From assembly GCA_002721815.1 (NCBI GenBank), contig PBLQ01000011.1, forward strand, positions 197,682 through 234,764: a stretch of 37,083 nucleotides of DNA, given 5' to 3'. This stretch comes from Myxococcales bacterium (lineage in GTDB: Bacteria; Myxococcota; UBA727; GCA-2721815). Below are positions 1 to 9,064 of this stretch, piece after piece (position 1 is the first letter of the stretch; the number at the start of each line of letters is the position of its first letter). Under the pieces are notes generated by a model. The model was not told the DNA's origin. It saw only the letters and a program-made list of their open reading frames with translations, and made no database searches. The position numbers were made by a program, and so were the translations under genes.

Positions 1-587
1 GTAAAATAAGGTTCTTGTAAAACCCCCTGCTCATCCAAAGTTTCGATGAGCTTTTCTAACCGGTGACGCATGCGCTCTTGTAGCTCGAAAACTTGTGCTT
101 TGGCTGCGGCCAACTCAGGCGACGCGTTGGAGACCAGATTCCCATGTTCATCAAAACACCTGAGAATATCTAAGGCAAAATCGTGCCATTCCGTGATGGT
201 GGCTACAACGCCAAGCAACTGAGCGCCTGCCCCCCCCGCTTGCAGCGCGGATTTGAGGCGCGACATGATCACCAACGATTGAGATATCTCTTTGAGATCT
301 GCAGAGGATAAAACTTCGTCCTTTAATGCAGCCTCTAAAAAGAATCGGATTTCATTCAAATTCGAAATCAAGGTGAAGTTTTGTTTCTCTAAAAACACTT
401 TCGCCGCCCACACCTCTGCCATGCGGGCCTCAATGGCCTCCACCGACCCTAAGAAAGGCGATTCATTGAGATTTTCGCGTCCGTAAATACACCCACAGTT
501 GTTTTCAAGCGCACGCCAAAGCGCGTCAAAGCCAAGGGCTTCCTGAGTGGACTGGGGCAGGACGAAATGTTCCGATTGCAACGTCAT
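1..587 (-). CDS. mutS2: MutS2 family protein, N-terminal part (runs off left edge)
   Basis: An open frame of 195 codons starts at ATG 587 and runs off the window at base 1, so only the N-terminal quarter is visible. The translation matches the MutS2 N-terminal region: an early 'LGFDALWRALENNC' helix, 'GSVEAIEARMAEV', the hallmark 'DEHGNLVSNASPELAAAK' and then 'LQEPYF', which in the family precedes the clamp region. The ATPase and any Smr nuclease domain would lie beyond the edge. MutS2 proteins are MutS-like ATPases acting on branched DNA or on collided ribosomes, depending on the organism. The frame is read on the minus strand and no obvious Shine-Dalgarno sequence precedes the ATG; an in-frame TTG lies two codons later. 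A run of eight G (coding strand, near base 235) lies inside the frame. The identification is firm and the exact start less so. Confidence 0.88.
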   Translation of the reverse strand, partial: MTLQSEHFVLPQSTQEALGFDALWRALENNCGCIYGRENLNESPFLGSVEAIEARMAEVWAAKVFLEKQNFTLISNLNEIRFFLEAALKDEVLSSADLKEISQSLVIMSRLKSALQAGGAGAQLLGVVATITEWHDFALDILRCFDEHGNLVSNASPELAAAKAQVFELQERMRHRLEKLIETLDEQGVLQEPYF

Positions 588-625
588 GAAGCGTGCATAA
601 CCGTTTTAATGCTTGAAAAAAAGCC

Positions 626-910
626 TTACCAGCCGGCGCGCACCAGATCTTGGGCAATTCGTTGGAGCAACAGGCGGCGTAAATCACGCTTCATGATCAT
701 TAATGTGGATTCAGAAGGGATGTTTTTGGTTTGTAATTCCATCCAAACGCTGGCCAAGTTCACCGCTTGATCAAAACGTTTGTCGTCCAGTGCCAAAGGA
801 TGGGGCTGTCCGTTCTCAACCAAAAAATAATGCAGCCCGTAGCGCTCGATCAAAATGCCAAACAGCCTTTTTGATCTCCGAACATGCTCTAGTGCGATCA
901 CTTCTCCCAT
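626..910 (-). CDS. Hypothetical protein, 94 aa, upstream of mutS2
   Basis: A 94-codon ORF lies on the same strand as mutS2 and ends 38 bases before its start, so the two may be cotranscribed. The protein has no signal peptide or membrane segment. It mixes short hydrophobic stretches ('LFGILIERYGLHYFLVENG') with a C-terminal basic helix ('MKRDLRRLLLQRIAQDL'). I do not recognise the family. An AAGGAT-like sequence lies well upstream of the ATG, a poor ribosome-binding site. The case for a real gene rests on strand and spacing agreement with mutS2 and plausible composition. It could be a chance frame. Confidence 0.5.
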   Translation of the reverse strand: MGEVIALEHVRRSKRLFGILIERYGLHYFLVENGQPHPLALDDKRFDQAVNLASVWMELQTKNIPSESTLMIMKRDLRRLLLQRIAQDLVRAGW

Positions 911-1027
911 GCTTCGACGTTAAGATCCTTCTGATGAAAGATCCAAAAAAGAGCTGAGATCTCGTCGAGGAGATCTCAAAATTGATTTTGGTATGTAAAT
1001 GTGTCATTCAGACATCCGGAGGGTTCC

Positions 1028-1639
1028 ATGTACCTACATCTGCGACTTCTTTGTTTGACTGTATTGATGACGGTGGCCATTGCACCTTTGCCCGCACAAG
1101 CCTTTGGATTAGGCCTTACAGCCGAGTTGGGTGGTTTTTCCGGCTTTCCAGATCCAGATCCAACGTCATTAGAATTGGAAAGTCCCACCGGCCAAGATGG
1201 CATTGCGGGTGCGGATCTCGCCGTTTTATTACACCTTGAATTGCTCGATAAACCCTTCTTCAAACTCCATGGCATTATCCGGGCTGCCGGTCTGGCAGGG
1301 GCCATGTCCACCGATTTGGCCGCCTCTGGCCTTTTGGGCGAAGTTCTGGCCCGAGCCACGGTCGATCTGCCAGTGGTCGCCCCATTTATTGAATTGGGCG
1401 GGGGGGCCGGCCAAGGCCAACTCCATGGCAATGATGCTGCCAATTTGCCCGATCCCCCTTCAGGGATAGGTGCCCAAGCCTATTTAGGAGCCGGATTGTC
1501 CCTCAAGGTGCCGTTTATGCCGCTTTTTGAAATACGGGCTGGCAATCGCCTGATTTCACTCCAGGGCGATTGGCAAACTGACTATCCCGATGTGATCTCA
1601 TTAAAAGAGGTGCACGTGGGCGGTGGCTTTCGGTTCTAA
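1028..1639 (+). CDS. Predicted outer-membrane beta-barrel protein
   Basis: The start is set at ATG 1028 because GGAGGG lies four bases upstream and because it puts a clean signal peptide (MYLHLRLLCLTVLMTVAIAPLPAQA) at the N-terminus; an in-frame start at 1001 would add nine residues before it. The mature part (about 175 aa) is rich in Gly and in alternating hydrophobic/polar strands ('ARATVDLPVVAPFIELGGGAG', 'AYLGAGLSLKVPF') and ends in 'VHVGGGFRF'. A terminal Phe preceded by alternating residues is the usual C-terminal signature of BAM-inserted barrels. The exact family is not recognised. The TAA stop overlaps the pyrE stop on the other strand by four bases. Confidence 0.7.
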   Translation: MYLHLRLLCLTVLMTVAIAPLPAQAFGLGLTAELGGFSGFPDPDPTSLELESPTGQDGIAGADLAVLLHLELLDKPFFKLHGIIRAAGLAGAMSTDLAASGLLGEVLARATVDLPVVAPFIELGGGAGQGQLHGNDAANLPDPPSGIGAQAYLGAGLSLKVPFMPLFEIRAGNRLISLQGDWQTDYPDVISLKEVHVGGGFRF

Positions 1640-2205
1640 TCGGCCAAAAAATCAGAGCGCTTAAAAAGCGGGTGCAAAGTCACCCCTGCGTCGGCCAAAT
1701 TGCCTGCGCCACCCTCTTCTCTGTCTACCAAGCATAAGGCATGTTCGATCACAAAGCCTGCTTCGCGGAGCGCGTTGATGGCAATGATGGCGGAGCCTCC
1801 CGAGGTGACCACATCTTCCAGTAAAATGAGCCGGTCCCCCTTGGAGAAAGCATCGGTCCCTTCCACTTGGTTACCCGCACCATGCCCCTTAGCGGTTTTG
1901 CGCACCACCACGGCCGAGAGATCACGATCCTTTTGGAATGCAATCAGGGCGAGCGCCGAGGCGAGAGGCACCGCACCCAATGCCATCCCTGCGCAACCGG
2001 CAAAGCGCAGGTTCAGTTCGGACTCTAAGCCGCCCAATTGGGACAAAAATGCGTGACCAATAAGCTGGTGACCTTGTCCCGTGAAAGCGACCTTGCGACA
2101 GTCGATGTAAAAATCACTTTGCTTACCGCTGGCCAAGGTGACCAAACCGGGCGTATAGGCGCGTTCTTTCAGCAAAGCCAGAAGGTTGTTTTTTGCGTTT
2201 TCCAT
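1636..2205 (-). CDS. pyrE: Orotate phosphoribosyltransferase
   Basis: PyrE converts orotate and PRPP to orotidine 5'-monophosphate in de novo pyrimidine synthesis. The 189-aa product is of normal length. It has the phosphoribosyltransferase fold signature 'LILLEDVVTSGGSA' near residues 126-139, which is the PRPP-binding loop with its two acidic residues, and the N-terminal 'TLASGKQSDFYIDCRK' expected of PyrE. ATG 2205 is preferred over the in-frame ATG 2220 because GGGAG lies five bases before it. The gene stands alone, with no other pyr gene nearby. It converges on the outer-membrane protein gene with a four-base stop overlap and diverges from the membrane-protein gene at 2306. Confidence 0.93.
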   Translation of the reverse strand: MENAKNNLLALLKERAYTPGLVTLASGKQSDFYIDCRKVAFTGQGHQLIGHAFLSQLGGLESELNLRFAGCAGMALGAVPLASALALIAFQKDRDLSAVVVRKTAKGHGAGNQVEGTDAFSKGDRLILLEDVVTSGGSAIIAINALREAGFVIEHALCLVDREEGGAGNLADAGVTLHPLFKRSDFLAD

Positions 2206-2305
2206 GGGACTCCCATCCATTTTTCAGGGGCACCCTGCCCTAAATAGCCGCCAGAAACAAAGGGATTCCTTTGAGTCTCAGACGATTTCACGGTAATGCC
2301 ACATC

Positions 2306-2980
2306 ATGCAGATCTTACAGCATACCCACCAGCCCGTGGCCCAACAGGTTTCCCCCCAAGCCGAGGCCCAACTGCAAAATAAGAGCTCTGGATTGGCGAT
2401 TTTGCTGGCCTTTGTCTCAGCCACGCTGTTTATAGGGGCCAATCTTTTCCTGAACCTTCCCTTGTGGGGCTGGGCCATTCCAACGCTCTGCGGTGCTTTT
2501 ACGGTGGGTCTGTGGCTCTTTTTGCCCTCTGGCGGTCTGCTCAAAAATGGGGCCCTCACCAGTTTGGTGATCTTTTCCATTGCCCTGGGGGCCGTGTGCC
2601 AAGCCACTGAGCTCAAGGTCTTTTTCACCGGATTCTTCAGCCTGTGGCTCTTTAACCTACTGTTTTATCGTTTATTTTATGCTTCAGCCAAGTGGGCCGC
2701 TTTTGCCTTTTGGCTCTGTGACACCTTACTGCTGGGTGTGGGTTTGTATTTGTTACCCCCGCCTTGGAGCGTGGAAATTCTGGCTTTGAGCGCGGGCGGT
2801 TTGGTGGCGTTTTTGGATGCTTTACATTTCTTATGGGCCCAGGCCATCATTCCACGTCGCCATGGCGCGCACGAAGTTTTTCGTGGTGCCATGACCTGTC
2901 ATTTGGAAATCTTTCGGGTTTTCGTGTTATGGCTACTACCCAATACGGAGGGCGATTTTCGCTATGAAAGCACCGAATAA
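2306..2980 (+). CDS. Polytopic membrane protein of unknown function
   Basis: The 224-aa product has a hydrophilic, Gln-rich N-terminus (about 28 residues), then about six predicted transmembrane helices (roughly 29-48, 53-73, 83-98, 105-121, 129-151 and 155-180). It ends in a charged cytoplasmic-type tail containing 'PRRHGAHEVFRGAMTCHLEIFR'. I do not recognise the family. The start codon lacks a strong ribosome-binding site. The next gene begins 17 bases before this one stops, which suggests translational coupling and a shared role, perhaps in the envelope. Confidence 0.65.
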   Translation: MQILQHTHQPVAQQVSPQAEAQLQNKSSGLAILLAFVSATLFIGANLFLNLPLWGWAIPTLCGAFTVGLWLFLPSGGLLKNGALTSLVIFSIALGAVCQATELKVFFTGFFSLWLFNLLFYRLFYASAKWAAFAFWLCDTLLLGVGLYLLPPPWSVEILALSAGGLVAFLDALHFLWAQAIIPRRHGAHEVFRGAMTCHLEIFRVFVLWLLPNTEGDFRYESTE

Positions 2981-3341
2981 CTTTAAACTCATTTTGGGCC
3001 TCGCCAGTCTCCTCGGTCTTTTCTTGCTCGCCCCCACCGAAGCCCAGGCCAAAACCCGCAAAGTCTACGGCATGGAACTGCCACCTTACGCGAAAGAACT
3101 CAGTAAAGGGCGTTACGCTTCCCATACCACCTTCGACAAAACCATCGACTACTTCAAAAAGCAGCGGTCTTTTCGCAAAAAGAAAGTCAAATGGCTCAAG
3201 CCGGTCACCCTCATGGGCGTGAAGTACATCCACGTGCGCAACCTCGACCGTAAATCCAAATGGTCAGGCATGAACATCTACGAACTCAAAGGGCGCAAAG
3301 TCCGGTTCTACGTTATGCCCCGACATAAAAAAGGATCGTAA
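2964..3341 (+). CDS. Small secreted basic protein
   Basis: A 125-aa protein with a typical Sec signal peptide (about residues 1-29, ending 'APTEAQA') and a mature part very rich in Lys, Arg and aromatic residues ('YFKKQRSFRKKKVKWLKPV', 'YELKGRKVRFYVMPRHKK'). It has no Cys. The strong positive charge suggests a periplasmic protein that binds peptidoglycan, LPS or nucleic acid, but this is only inference. The gene overlaps the preceding membrane-protein gene by 17 bases and is followed 75 bases later by comEC, which acts in DNA uptake. Confidence 0.65.
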   Translation: MKAPNNFKLILGLASLLGLFLLAPTEAQAKTRKVYGMELPPYAKELSKGRYASHTTFDKTIDYFKKQRSFRKKKVKWLKPVTLMGVKYIHVRNLDRKSKWSGMNIYELKGRKVRFYVMPRHKKGS

Positions 3342-3416
3342 AGCGATCTACATTTAGCAACATCAAGCTGAAAACACCGATGATGAGATTTGGTTGGAGC
3401 GCGCCGCGTACCCGCG

Positions 3417-5762
3417 ATGTCGCCTTTTATTATTCTCTTCCCCATCTTGGCCCTCAACGCCTTAATCGGTTCCACCAGTTCATCTTTTTTTGTGGCGGCG
3501 GGATTGGGTTGCCAGTTATTGCTCGCGTGGCTGTTGCTCAAGCAAGCCCCCCATCTGGCAAGATGCCTTTTGGTGGGGTGTGTGATTTTGTCCATTGCGG
3601 CATGGCAAAAATATAATTTTCATCAACGACAAAAAGAACTTCCCACACAAAAAGTCTTGATGCGTGGGCAAATCACAGATCTGCAAATTCGTTTTGATGG
3701 CGCCCAAAAAGGTTTCTTTTCCCTCGACGGAATCTATGGAGAAAATGGTTTCGCGCCGGCATCGGGCCAGTTGGCCATCGTGCTCCACAAAAGTGCTGCA
3801 CACAACGCCCCTGAGGGCAACCCCACCCTTCTTCTTCATGGAACCATTACGCCCTTTCAGCCAAGTCCCCTTCCCTGGGGTTTCAATGAGCAAGAATTCG
3901 GGTTGGCCCGCCAGTTGCTGGGCCGAATTCATGTCCATCATTTCAAATCCATGATGGTGGTGGCTCAAAGCCCTCCAAGCTTTTCCACCAGTCATTGGCG
4001 CGCCAGCCTCAGGCAAAAAATGGCACAGTTGGTCACCCCCAGAGAAATGTCTCTTTTGCTCGCTTTGATGATCGGTGACACCGGCTTGTTTGAGCCAAGT
4101 CAACGAGAGCTGTACCAAAATGTAGGTGCAGGACATCTGCTGGCTGTGAGTGGCCTGCAGGTGACGCTTTTCGCCATCTTGCTGTATTTTATCCTTTTAC
4201 GTCTGCCTTTGCTGTGGCGTGATGACTTCAGTGGCAAACTCGTTTTTTTTACGGGGATTGGCCTCATTCTCCTTTTCATCTGGAGCTACGTGGCGCTCTG
4301 TGCTTGGCCAGCCTCTGCCATTCGCGCCGCCATGATGACCACTCATTTCTTGGTAGGCAATTGTTTGGGTCGCCCACAAAAACTAAGTCATATTTTGTGT
4401 ACCAGTGGTTCACTTTCACTGTTGTGGCACCCTGCACAAATCTTAGATCCCAGCTTTCTCTTATCTTACGCCGCGCTTTTTGGACTGTTACTGTTCTCAG
4501 ACTTCGGAACAAGTGCACACCCCATTGGTCGACTTCTGAAAACTTGGGTCTGGGGGTCTTTGGGTTCAACCCTTGCAACGTTGCCCTTCGTGGCTCATTT
4601 TTTTGGGGTATTTATCCCTGCCGGCTTTGTGGTGAACATCTTTTTGATTCCAGTGGCCTCTTTTATTCAAGTACCCGCTTTGGCGCTCGCAGGTGCGGGC
4701 CTCCTCTTCACCTCGTCGACAGCATGTCATTGGGGTGCACAAATTGCTGGTTTCTTAGAAGCCATTTGTGAACGGTTTTGCATCTGGTTACCCGGGCCGG
4801 TACCGTTCCCCATTTTTTATTGGTGGCATATTGTCCTCTGTGCGCTGGTGTTAATTACACTCACCAAATCCACATGGCGCTATAAAATTATCGCGGCCAG
4901 TCTGTGTACGTGCTTGGTTGTGATTGCCATCCAACATCTTTGGGCAGTCAAAAGTTTGCGCGTTGACGTGGTTCCCGTTGGGCACGGTGATGCATCCTTC
5001 TTGCATTTCACCAATGGCCAAATCATGCTCATCGATGGGGGTGGCCGTCCACTTCGCCCAGACAACCCTGCCCCCAGGGCCTTAACGAACTACATAAACC
5101 GATATCATATTTCACATATTGACGTGGTGGTGGTGAGTCACCCGGACCCTGATCATCTTTTGGGGTTATTAGAAATTATGCAAAACATCTCAGTGGGTGA
5201 GCTTTGGCACAGCGGTTTCACCCTTGATCATCCCTTAATGCGTCGGCTGTATCACTTGGCCCATAAGAAAAACATTCTCGTAAGAACGGGGGCCCAGCTC
5301 GATGCCCTTCACCATATTGGAACAACGCAAATCGAAATTCTGCATCCTTTTGCGCATCCGGGCGAGGTGTCCATTTATCCTGAGTTTGGCGTGAACGATA
5401 ACTCATTGGTTCTCAAAATTACGCACAATAGGCAAACGATGTTGTGGACGGGTGATGTTGAATTCTTTGGAGAGCATGCACTGCTCAAAAATCCCAACGC
5501 GCTCAAAGCTCACGTGGTCAAGGTGCCACACCACGGTTCGAACACCTCTTCTTCCCCTGATTTTGTGCAAGCAACGCGGGCGCAACACGCGATTTTCACC
5601 GTGCCCACCAAAAGCCGTTTTGGTTTTCCCAAACCCAACATTCAGCAACGATGGGAAAAGGCTGGCGTGCAGACCTGGAGCACCGGTCACCATGGCCTGA
5701 TCCGCGTTTGGGTTCATGAAAATGAAATCGAACTGGAAACAGCGAGAGGAAGTACAGACTAA
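3417..5762 (+). CDS. comEC: ComEC/Rec2 DNA internalisation protein
   Basis: ComEC forms the inner-membrane channel that takes single-stranded DNA into the cytoplasm during natural transformation. The 781-aa product has the full architecture. There are N-terminal membrane helices and a DUF4131-like segment, then the Competence domain with 'GHLLAVSGLQVTL' near residues 237-249 and many membrane helices. A C-terminal metallo-beta-lactamase-like domain begins near residue 515: 'VGHGDASFLHF', then 'VVSHPDPDHLLG' near 572-583 as the metal ligand motif, then 'LWTGDVE' and 'VKVPHHGSNTS'. ATG 3417 is chosen; an in-frame TTG at 3390 would add nine residues and neither has a clear ribosome-binding site. 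Its stop overlaps ytoQ's by four bases. No other competence gene lies in the window. Confidence 0.93.
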   Translation: MSPFIILFPILALNALIGSTSSSFFVAAGLGCQLLLAWLLLKQAPHLARCLLVGCVILSIAAWQKYNFHQRQKELPTQKVLMRGQITDLQIRFDGAQKGFFSLDGIYGENGFAPASGQLAIVLHKSAAHNAPEGNPTLLLHGTITPFQPSPLPWGFNEQEFGLARQLLGRIHVHHFKSMMVVAQSPPSFSTSHWRASLRQKMAQLVTPREMSLLLALMIGDTGLFEPSQRELYQNVGAGHLLAVSGLQVTLFAILLYFILLRLPLLWRDDFSGKLVFFTGIGLILLFIWSYVALCAWPASAIRAAMMTTHFLVGNCLGRPQKLSHILCTSGSLSLLWHPAQILDPSFLLSYAALFGLLLFSDFGTSAHPIGRLLKTWVWGSLGSTLATLPFVAHFFGVFIPAGFVVNIFLIPVASFIQVPALALAGAGLLFTSSTACHWGAQIAGFLEAICERFCIWLPGPVPFPIFYWWHIVLCALVLITLTKSTWRYKIIAASLCTCLVVIAIQHLWAVKSLRVDVVPVGHGDASFLHFTNGQIMLIDGGGRPLRPDNPAPRALTNYINRYHISHIDVVVVSHPDPDHLLGLLEIMQNISVGELWHSGFTLDHPLMRRLYHLAHKKNILVRTGAQLDALHHIGTTQIEILHPFAHPGEVSIYPEFGVNDNSLVLKITHNRQTMLWTGDVEFFGEHALLKNPNALKAHVVKVPHHGSNTSSSPDFVQATRAQHAIFTVPTKSRFGFPKPNIQQRWEKAGVQTWSTGHHGLIRVWVHENEIELETARGSTD

Positions 5763-6211
5763 GGCAGCTCACCCTTGATCACGTAGGTGAGCGCTTGCAC
5801 CACTTGCTCTGGGGTCTCTACCACCGCGGCCGCGGCCGCATCCACTTCTTTGAGCGCGTGTTGGGTTTCGGCCCCGTGCATGATGATCAACGACTTGCCC
5901 AAAGCTGAAGCGTAACCTGCGTCAAAAGCGGCATTCCATTGCCGGTATTTCTCACCAAAGCGCACGACCACCACATCGGCATCGGCAATGCTTTTGCGGG
6001 TGCGAATGGCATTCAACTTGGCGCCTTTGTGATCGTGCCAAAACTTGTTTTCTTCAGCGCCCAGGATTGCCACGCCACAGTCATCTGAGGTGGCATGATC
6101 AGTGACGGGTGCAGAAAAGGTAATGGGCAAATCCAACGCCATGGCCTGGTCCTGAATTTCCTGCCGCCAGTTGGTGTGAATTTCTCCAGACAAATAGACA
6201 CTTAATTTCAT
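5759..6211 (-). CDS. ytoQ: YtoQ family protein
   Basis: The 150-aa product begins 'MKLSVYLSGEIHTNWRQEI' and carries 'VRFGEKYRQWNAAFDAGYA', both hallmarks of the YtoQ family, a small group related to nucleoside 2-deoxyribosyltransferase-like folds whose reaction is not established. ATG 6211 is chosen because GGGAGG lies just upstream; an ATG 15 bases earlier is in frame but less well placed. A run of five Ala near the C-terminus is encoded by a short GGCCGC repeat around 5825. The gene lies 48 bases downstream of acnB on the same strand with no terminator visible between them, so cotranscription with acnB is likely. It converges on comEC with a four-base stop overlap. Confidence 0.85.
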   Translation of the reverse strand: MKLSVYLSGEIHTNWRQEIQDQAMALDLPITFSAPVTDHATSDDCGVAILGAEENKFWHDHKGAKLNAIRTRKSIADADVVVVRFGEKYRQWNAAFDAGYASALGKSLIIMHGAETQHALKEVDAAAAAVVETPEQVVQALTYVIKGELP

Positions 6212-6259
6212 GGTGCCCTCCCACAACGTTAATGAAGTCGCCCGATACGCGCGTTTGTT

Positions 6260-9064
6260 TTACTGAAGGACCGGTAGACCTGTACTTTCACTGGCTTCCG
6301 TGGGTGGTGCATAACTGGTGAGCTTAATCCCATCCACAGCCGCCACATACTCATCAATGGTAGGGGTGCGACCAAGAATGGTGGACAACACCACCACCGG
6401 TGTGGATGCGAGCAAAGACTCTCCTTTTTTCTCTTCGCTGTCAGCCACAACCCGACCTTGAAAAAGGCGGGTGGACGTGGCCATCACGGTATCCCCTTTG
6501 GCGGCCTTTTCTTGGTTGCCCATACAAAGGTTGCATCCAGGTCGTTCTAAATACATCATGTTCTCGTAGGCCGTGCGCGCTTTATTTTTAGGTGCGCTGT
6601 CGTCGAATTCGAAACCTGAGTATTTTTGTAAGACTTCCCAATCGCCTTCTTCTTTGAGTTCGTCCACGATGTTATAGGTGGGCGGCGCCACCACCAATGG
6701 GGCTTTGAACTCTACCGTGCCCTGTTGCTTTTCGATGTTCTTCAACATTTGCGAGATGATTTTCATATCGCCCTTGTGAATCATACAAGACCCCACAAAG
6801 CCTAGGTCGACGGCCTTGTTCCCACCGTAATAAGAAATGGGCCGAATGGTATCGTGGGTGTAACGCTTAGAAACGTCGTCATTGTGCACATCGGGGTCAG
6901 CGATCATGGGTTCGATGATTTGGTCTAAATCCACCACAAACTCTGCAGCGTATTTCGCATTTTCATCTGGGGCCAGTGCAGGTTTTTCACCGGAGCGCAG
7001 CCCCTCGATTCGCGCTTGGGCTTTATCGATCAAGCCTTGCAAGACCTTTTTGTCATTGTCCATGCCCTTTTCCAACATGATCTGAATGCGGCTCTTCGCA
7101 ATTTCCAGGGATTCAATGAGGGTTTCACTGTTGGAAATGCATATGGAAGCCTTGGCCTTCATTTCGGCTGTCCAATCGGTGAAGGTGAAGGCCTGGTCCG
7201 CCAATAAGGTACCAATGTGCACCTCAATCACCTTGCCTTGGAACACATTCTCACCACCGAACTCTTTAAGCATCTGGGCCTGCGTGGCATGAACCACATC
7301 CCGAAAGTCCATGTGGTCTTTCAAGGAGCCTTTGAAGGTCACTTTGACCGATTGGGGAATCGGCATGGTGGCTTCCCCGGTGGCCAAAGCCAAGGCCACC
7401 GTTCCAGAGTCTGCACCAAAAGCGATGCCTTTAGACATTCGCGTGTGCGAATCACCACCGATGATGACATCCCAGTCATCCACCGTGATATCGTTCAGAA
7501 CTTTGTGAATGACATCGGTCATGGGATGATACTCACCCTTGGGGTCACGCCCGGTGATAAGACCAAATCTGTTCATGAAGCTCATGAGTTTCGGAATGTT
7601 CTTTTGCGCTTTCGAATCCCAAACAGACGCCGTGTGGCAACCGGATTGATAAGAGCCATCTACCGTGGGGGAGATCACTGTGGCCGCCATCATCTCCAGT
7701 TCTTGCGAGGTCATTAAGCCCGTGGTGTCTTGCGAACCTACAATATTCACTTTCACCCGAACGTCGGATCCCGAATGCAACACCTTACCCGGCGTGACGC
7801 CAACCGCATTCCGGTTGAATATCTTTTCTACCGCGGTGAGGCCCTGGCCCTCGTGGGAAATTTCTTTAGAGGTCGCGTACACGGTTGGCACGTCTATCCC
7901 AAGGATACCCGCCGCAGTGGTCTGCAATTTTTTCCCAAACACCACGGCGTATGAGCCTTGCGCACGAATGAACTCAAGTTTTTGGGGTGTCAAAGCCGAA
8001 GCAATATCGCACAGTTCTTTGGTGCCATCTTCGTTGTAGAGTTTTTTCGTCTTGGTGTTGATGGTTAAAACGGTCCCCGTGTCGATGGAGAAAACGCGTT
8101 CCAGTACCGGCTCGCCATCTTCATCCAGCACGGTGTCCCCATTTGCATCGGTCTTTTTGACCCAGTTTTTGAGATCGATACCAATTCCACCGGTCACGCC
8201 CACTGTGGTTAAAAAGATAGGGGAAATACCATTGGTCCCACCAACGATGGGGGCGATATTGATGAAAGGCACATAGGGACTGGCTTGAATCCCCGTCCAC
8301 AACGCGACGTTGTTCACACCAGACATGCGTGAAGAACCCACACCCATGGTGCCCTTGTCGGCCACCAGCATCACACGCTTGTCGGGGTGTTTGTCTTTCA
8401 ACCCTTGAAGAACGCCTTGAGATTCTTTGTTATGCTCAAACAAGCATTGACCATGAAGCTCGCGATCAGAGCGGGAATGTGCATCGCTCCCCGGTGACAG
8501 CAAGTCGGTAGAGACATCCCCCACCGCCGTCACATAGGTGACCACTTGAATGGTTTCTTCCACCTCAGGCAACTCCGTAAAGAACTCAGCTTTGGCGTAG
8601 GATTGCAAAATGTCCGTGGCGATGGCTTGCCCGCTTTTGTGCGCCTCTTCCAGGCGATCGGTATCGGCTTCGTATAGGAAGACCTGGGTTTTAAGGACAT
8701 CCGCGGCCTTGTTGGCAATGCCTTGATCATCTCCCAGAGCCAAATCCAAAAGAACTTCAACCGATGGGCCCCCCTTCATGTGAGACAGAAGTTCCAGCGC
8801 AAAATCAGGGGTTATCTCTGCCACTGTGGATTGCCCCAAAACGATCTTCTTCAGGAACTGAGCCTTGGCCCCAGCCGCGCTGGTGGTCCCTGGAAGCGTA
8901 TTGTAAATGAAGAAGTTCAGCGAATCCGCGCGATGCGCGTGCTGGGTGTCTTCGATTTGGGCGATCAGTGCCTCCACCAAATCGGCATCTTCAATGGGCT
9001 TGGCATGCAAACCTTCTTCTTTTCGCGTTTCGATCTGTTCTAGGTAGTCCGTATAAAGACTCAT
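6260..9064 (-). CDS. acnB: Aconitate hydratase B (2-methylisocitrate dehydratase)
   Basis: AcnB interconverts citrate and isocitrate in the TCA cycle and can also act on 2-methylisocitrate. The 934-aa product is longer than the roughly 865-aa enterobacterial protein and resembles the long form seen in Bacteroidota. The N-terminus has the HEAT-like domain, and 'GGDSHTRMSKGIAFGADSGTVALALATG' marks the substrate domain. The [4Fe-4S] ligands appear as Cys760 ('GSCMIHKGD') and Cys844/Cys847 ('GCNLCMGN'); the first gap is wider than in the E. coli enzyme. The start at 9064 has GGAGG ten bases upstream. That ATG overlaps the stop codon of a small upstream ORF (ATGA), implying translational coupling. 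ytoQ follows 48 bases downstream. Confidence 0.95.
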   Translation of the reverse strand: MSLYTDYLEQIETRKEEGLHAKPIEDADLVEALIAQIEDTQHAHRADSLNFFIYNTLPGTTSAAGAKAQFLKKIVLGQSTVAEITPDFALELLSHMKGGPSVEVLLDLALGDDQGIANKAADVLKTQVFLYEADTDRLEEAHKSGQAIATDILQSYAKAEFFTELPEVEETIQVVTYVTAVGDVSTDLLSPGSDAHSRSDRELHGQCLFEHNKESQGVLQGLKDKHPDKRVMLVADKGTMGVGSSRMSGVNNVALWTGIQASPYVPFINIAPIVGGTNGISPIFLTTVGVTGGIGIDLKNWVKKTDANGDTVLDEDGEPVLERVFSIDTGTVLTINTKTKKLYNEDGTKELCDIASALTPQKLEFIRAQGSYAVVFGKKLQTTAAGILGIDVPTVYATSKEISHEGQGLTAVEKIFNRNAVGVTPGKVLHSGSDVRVKVNIVGSQDTTGLMTSQELEMMAATVISPTVDGSYQSGCHTASVWDSKAQKNIPKLMSFMNRFGLITGRDPKGEYHPMTDVIHKVLNDITVDDWDVIIGGDSHTRMSKGIAFGADSGTVALALATGEATMPIPQSVKVTFKGSLKDHMDFRDVVHATQAQMLKEFGGENVFQGKVIEVHIGTLLADQAFTFTDWTAEMKAKASICISNSETLIESLEIAKSRIQIMLEKGMDNDKKVLQGLIDKAQARIEGLRSGEKPALAPDENAKYAAEFVVDLDQIIEPMIADPDVHNDDVSKRYTHDTIRPISYYGGNKAVDLGFVGSCMIHKGDMKIISQMLKNIEKQQGTVEFKAPLVVAPPTYNIVDELKEEGDWEVLQKYSGFEFDDSAPKNKARTAYENMMYLERPGCNLCMGNQEKAAKGDTVMATSTRLFQGRVVADSEEKKGESLLASTPVVVLSTILGRTPTIDEYVAAVDGIKLTSYAPPTEASESTGLPVLQ

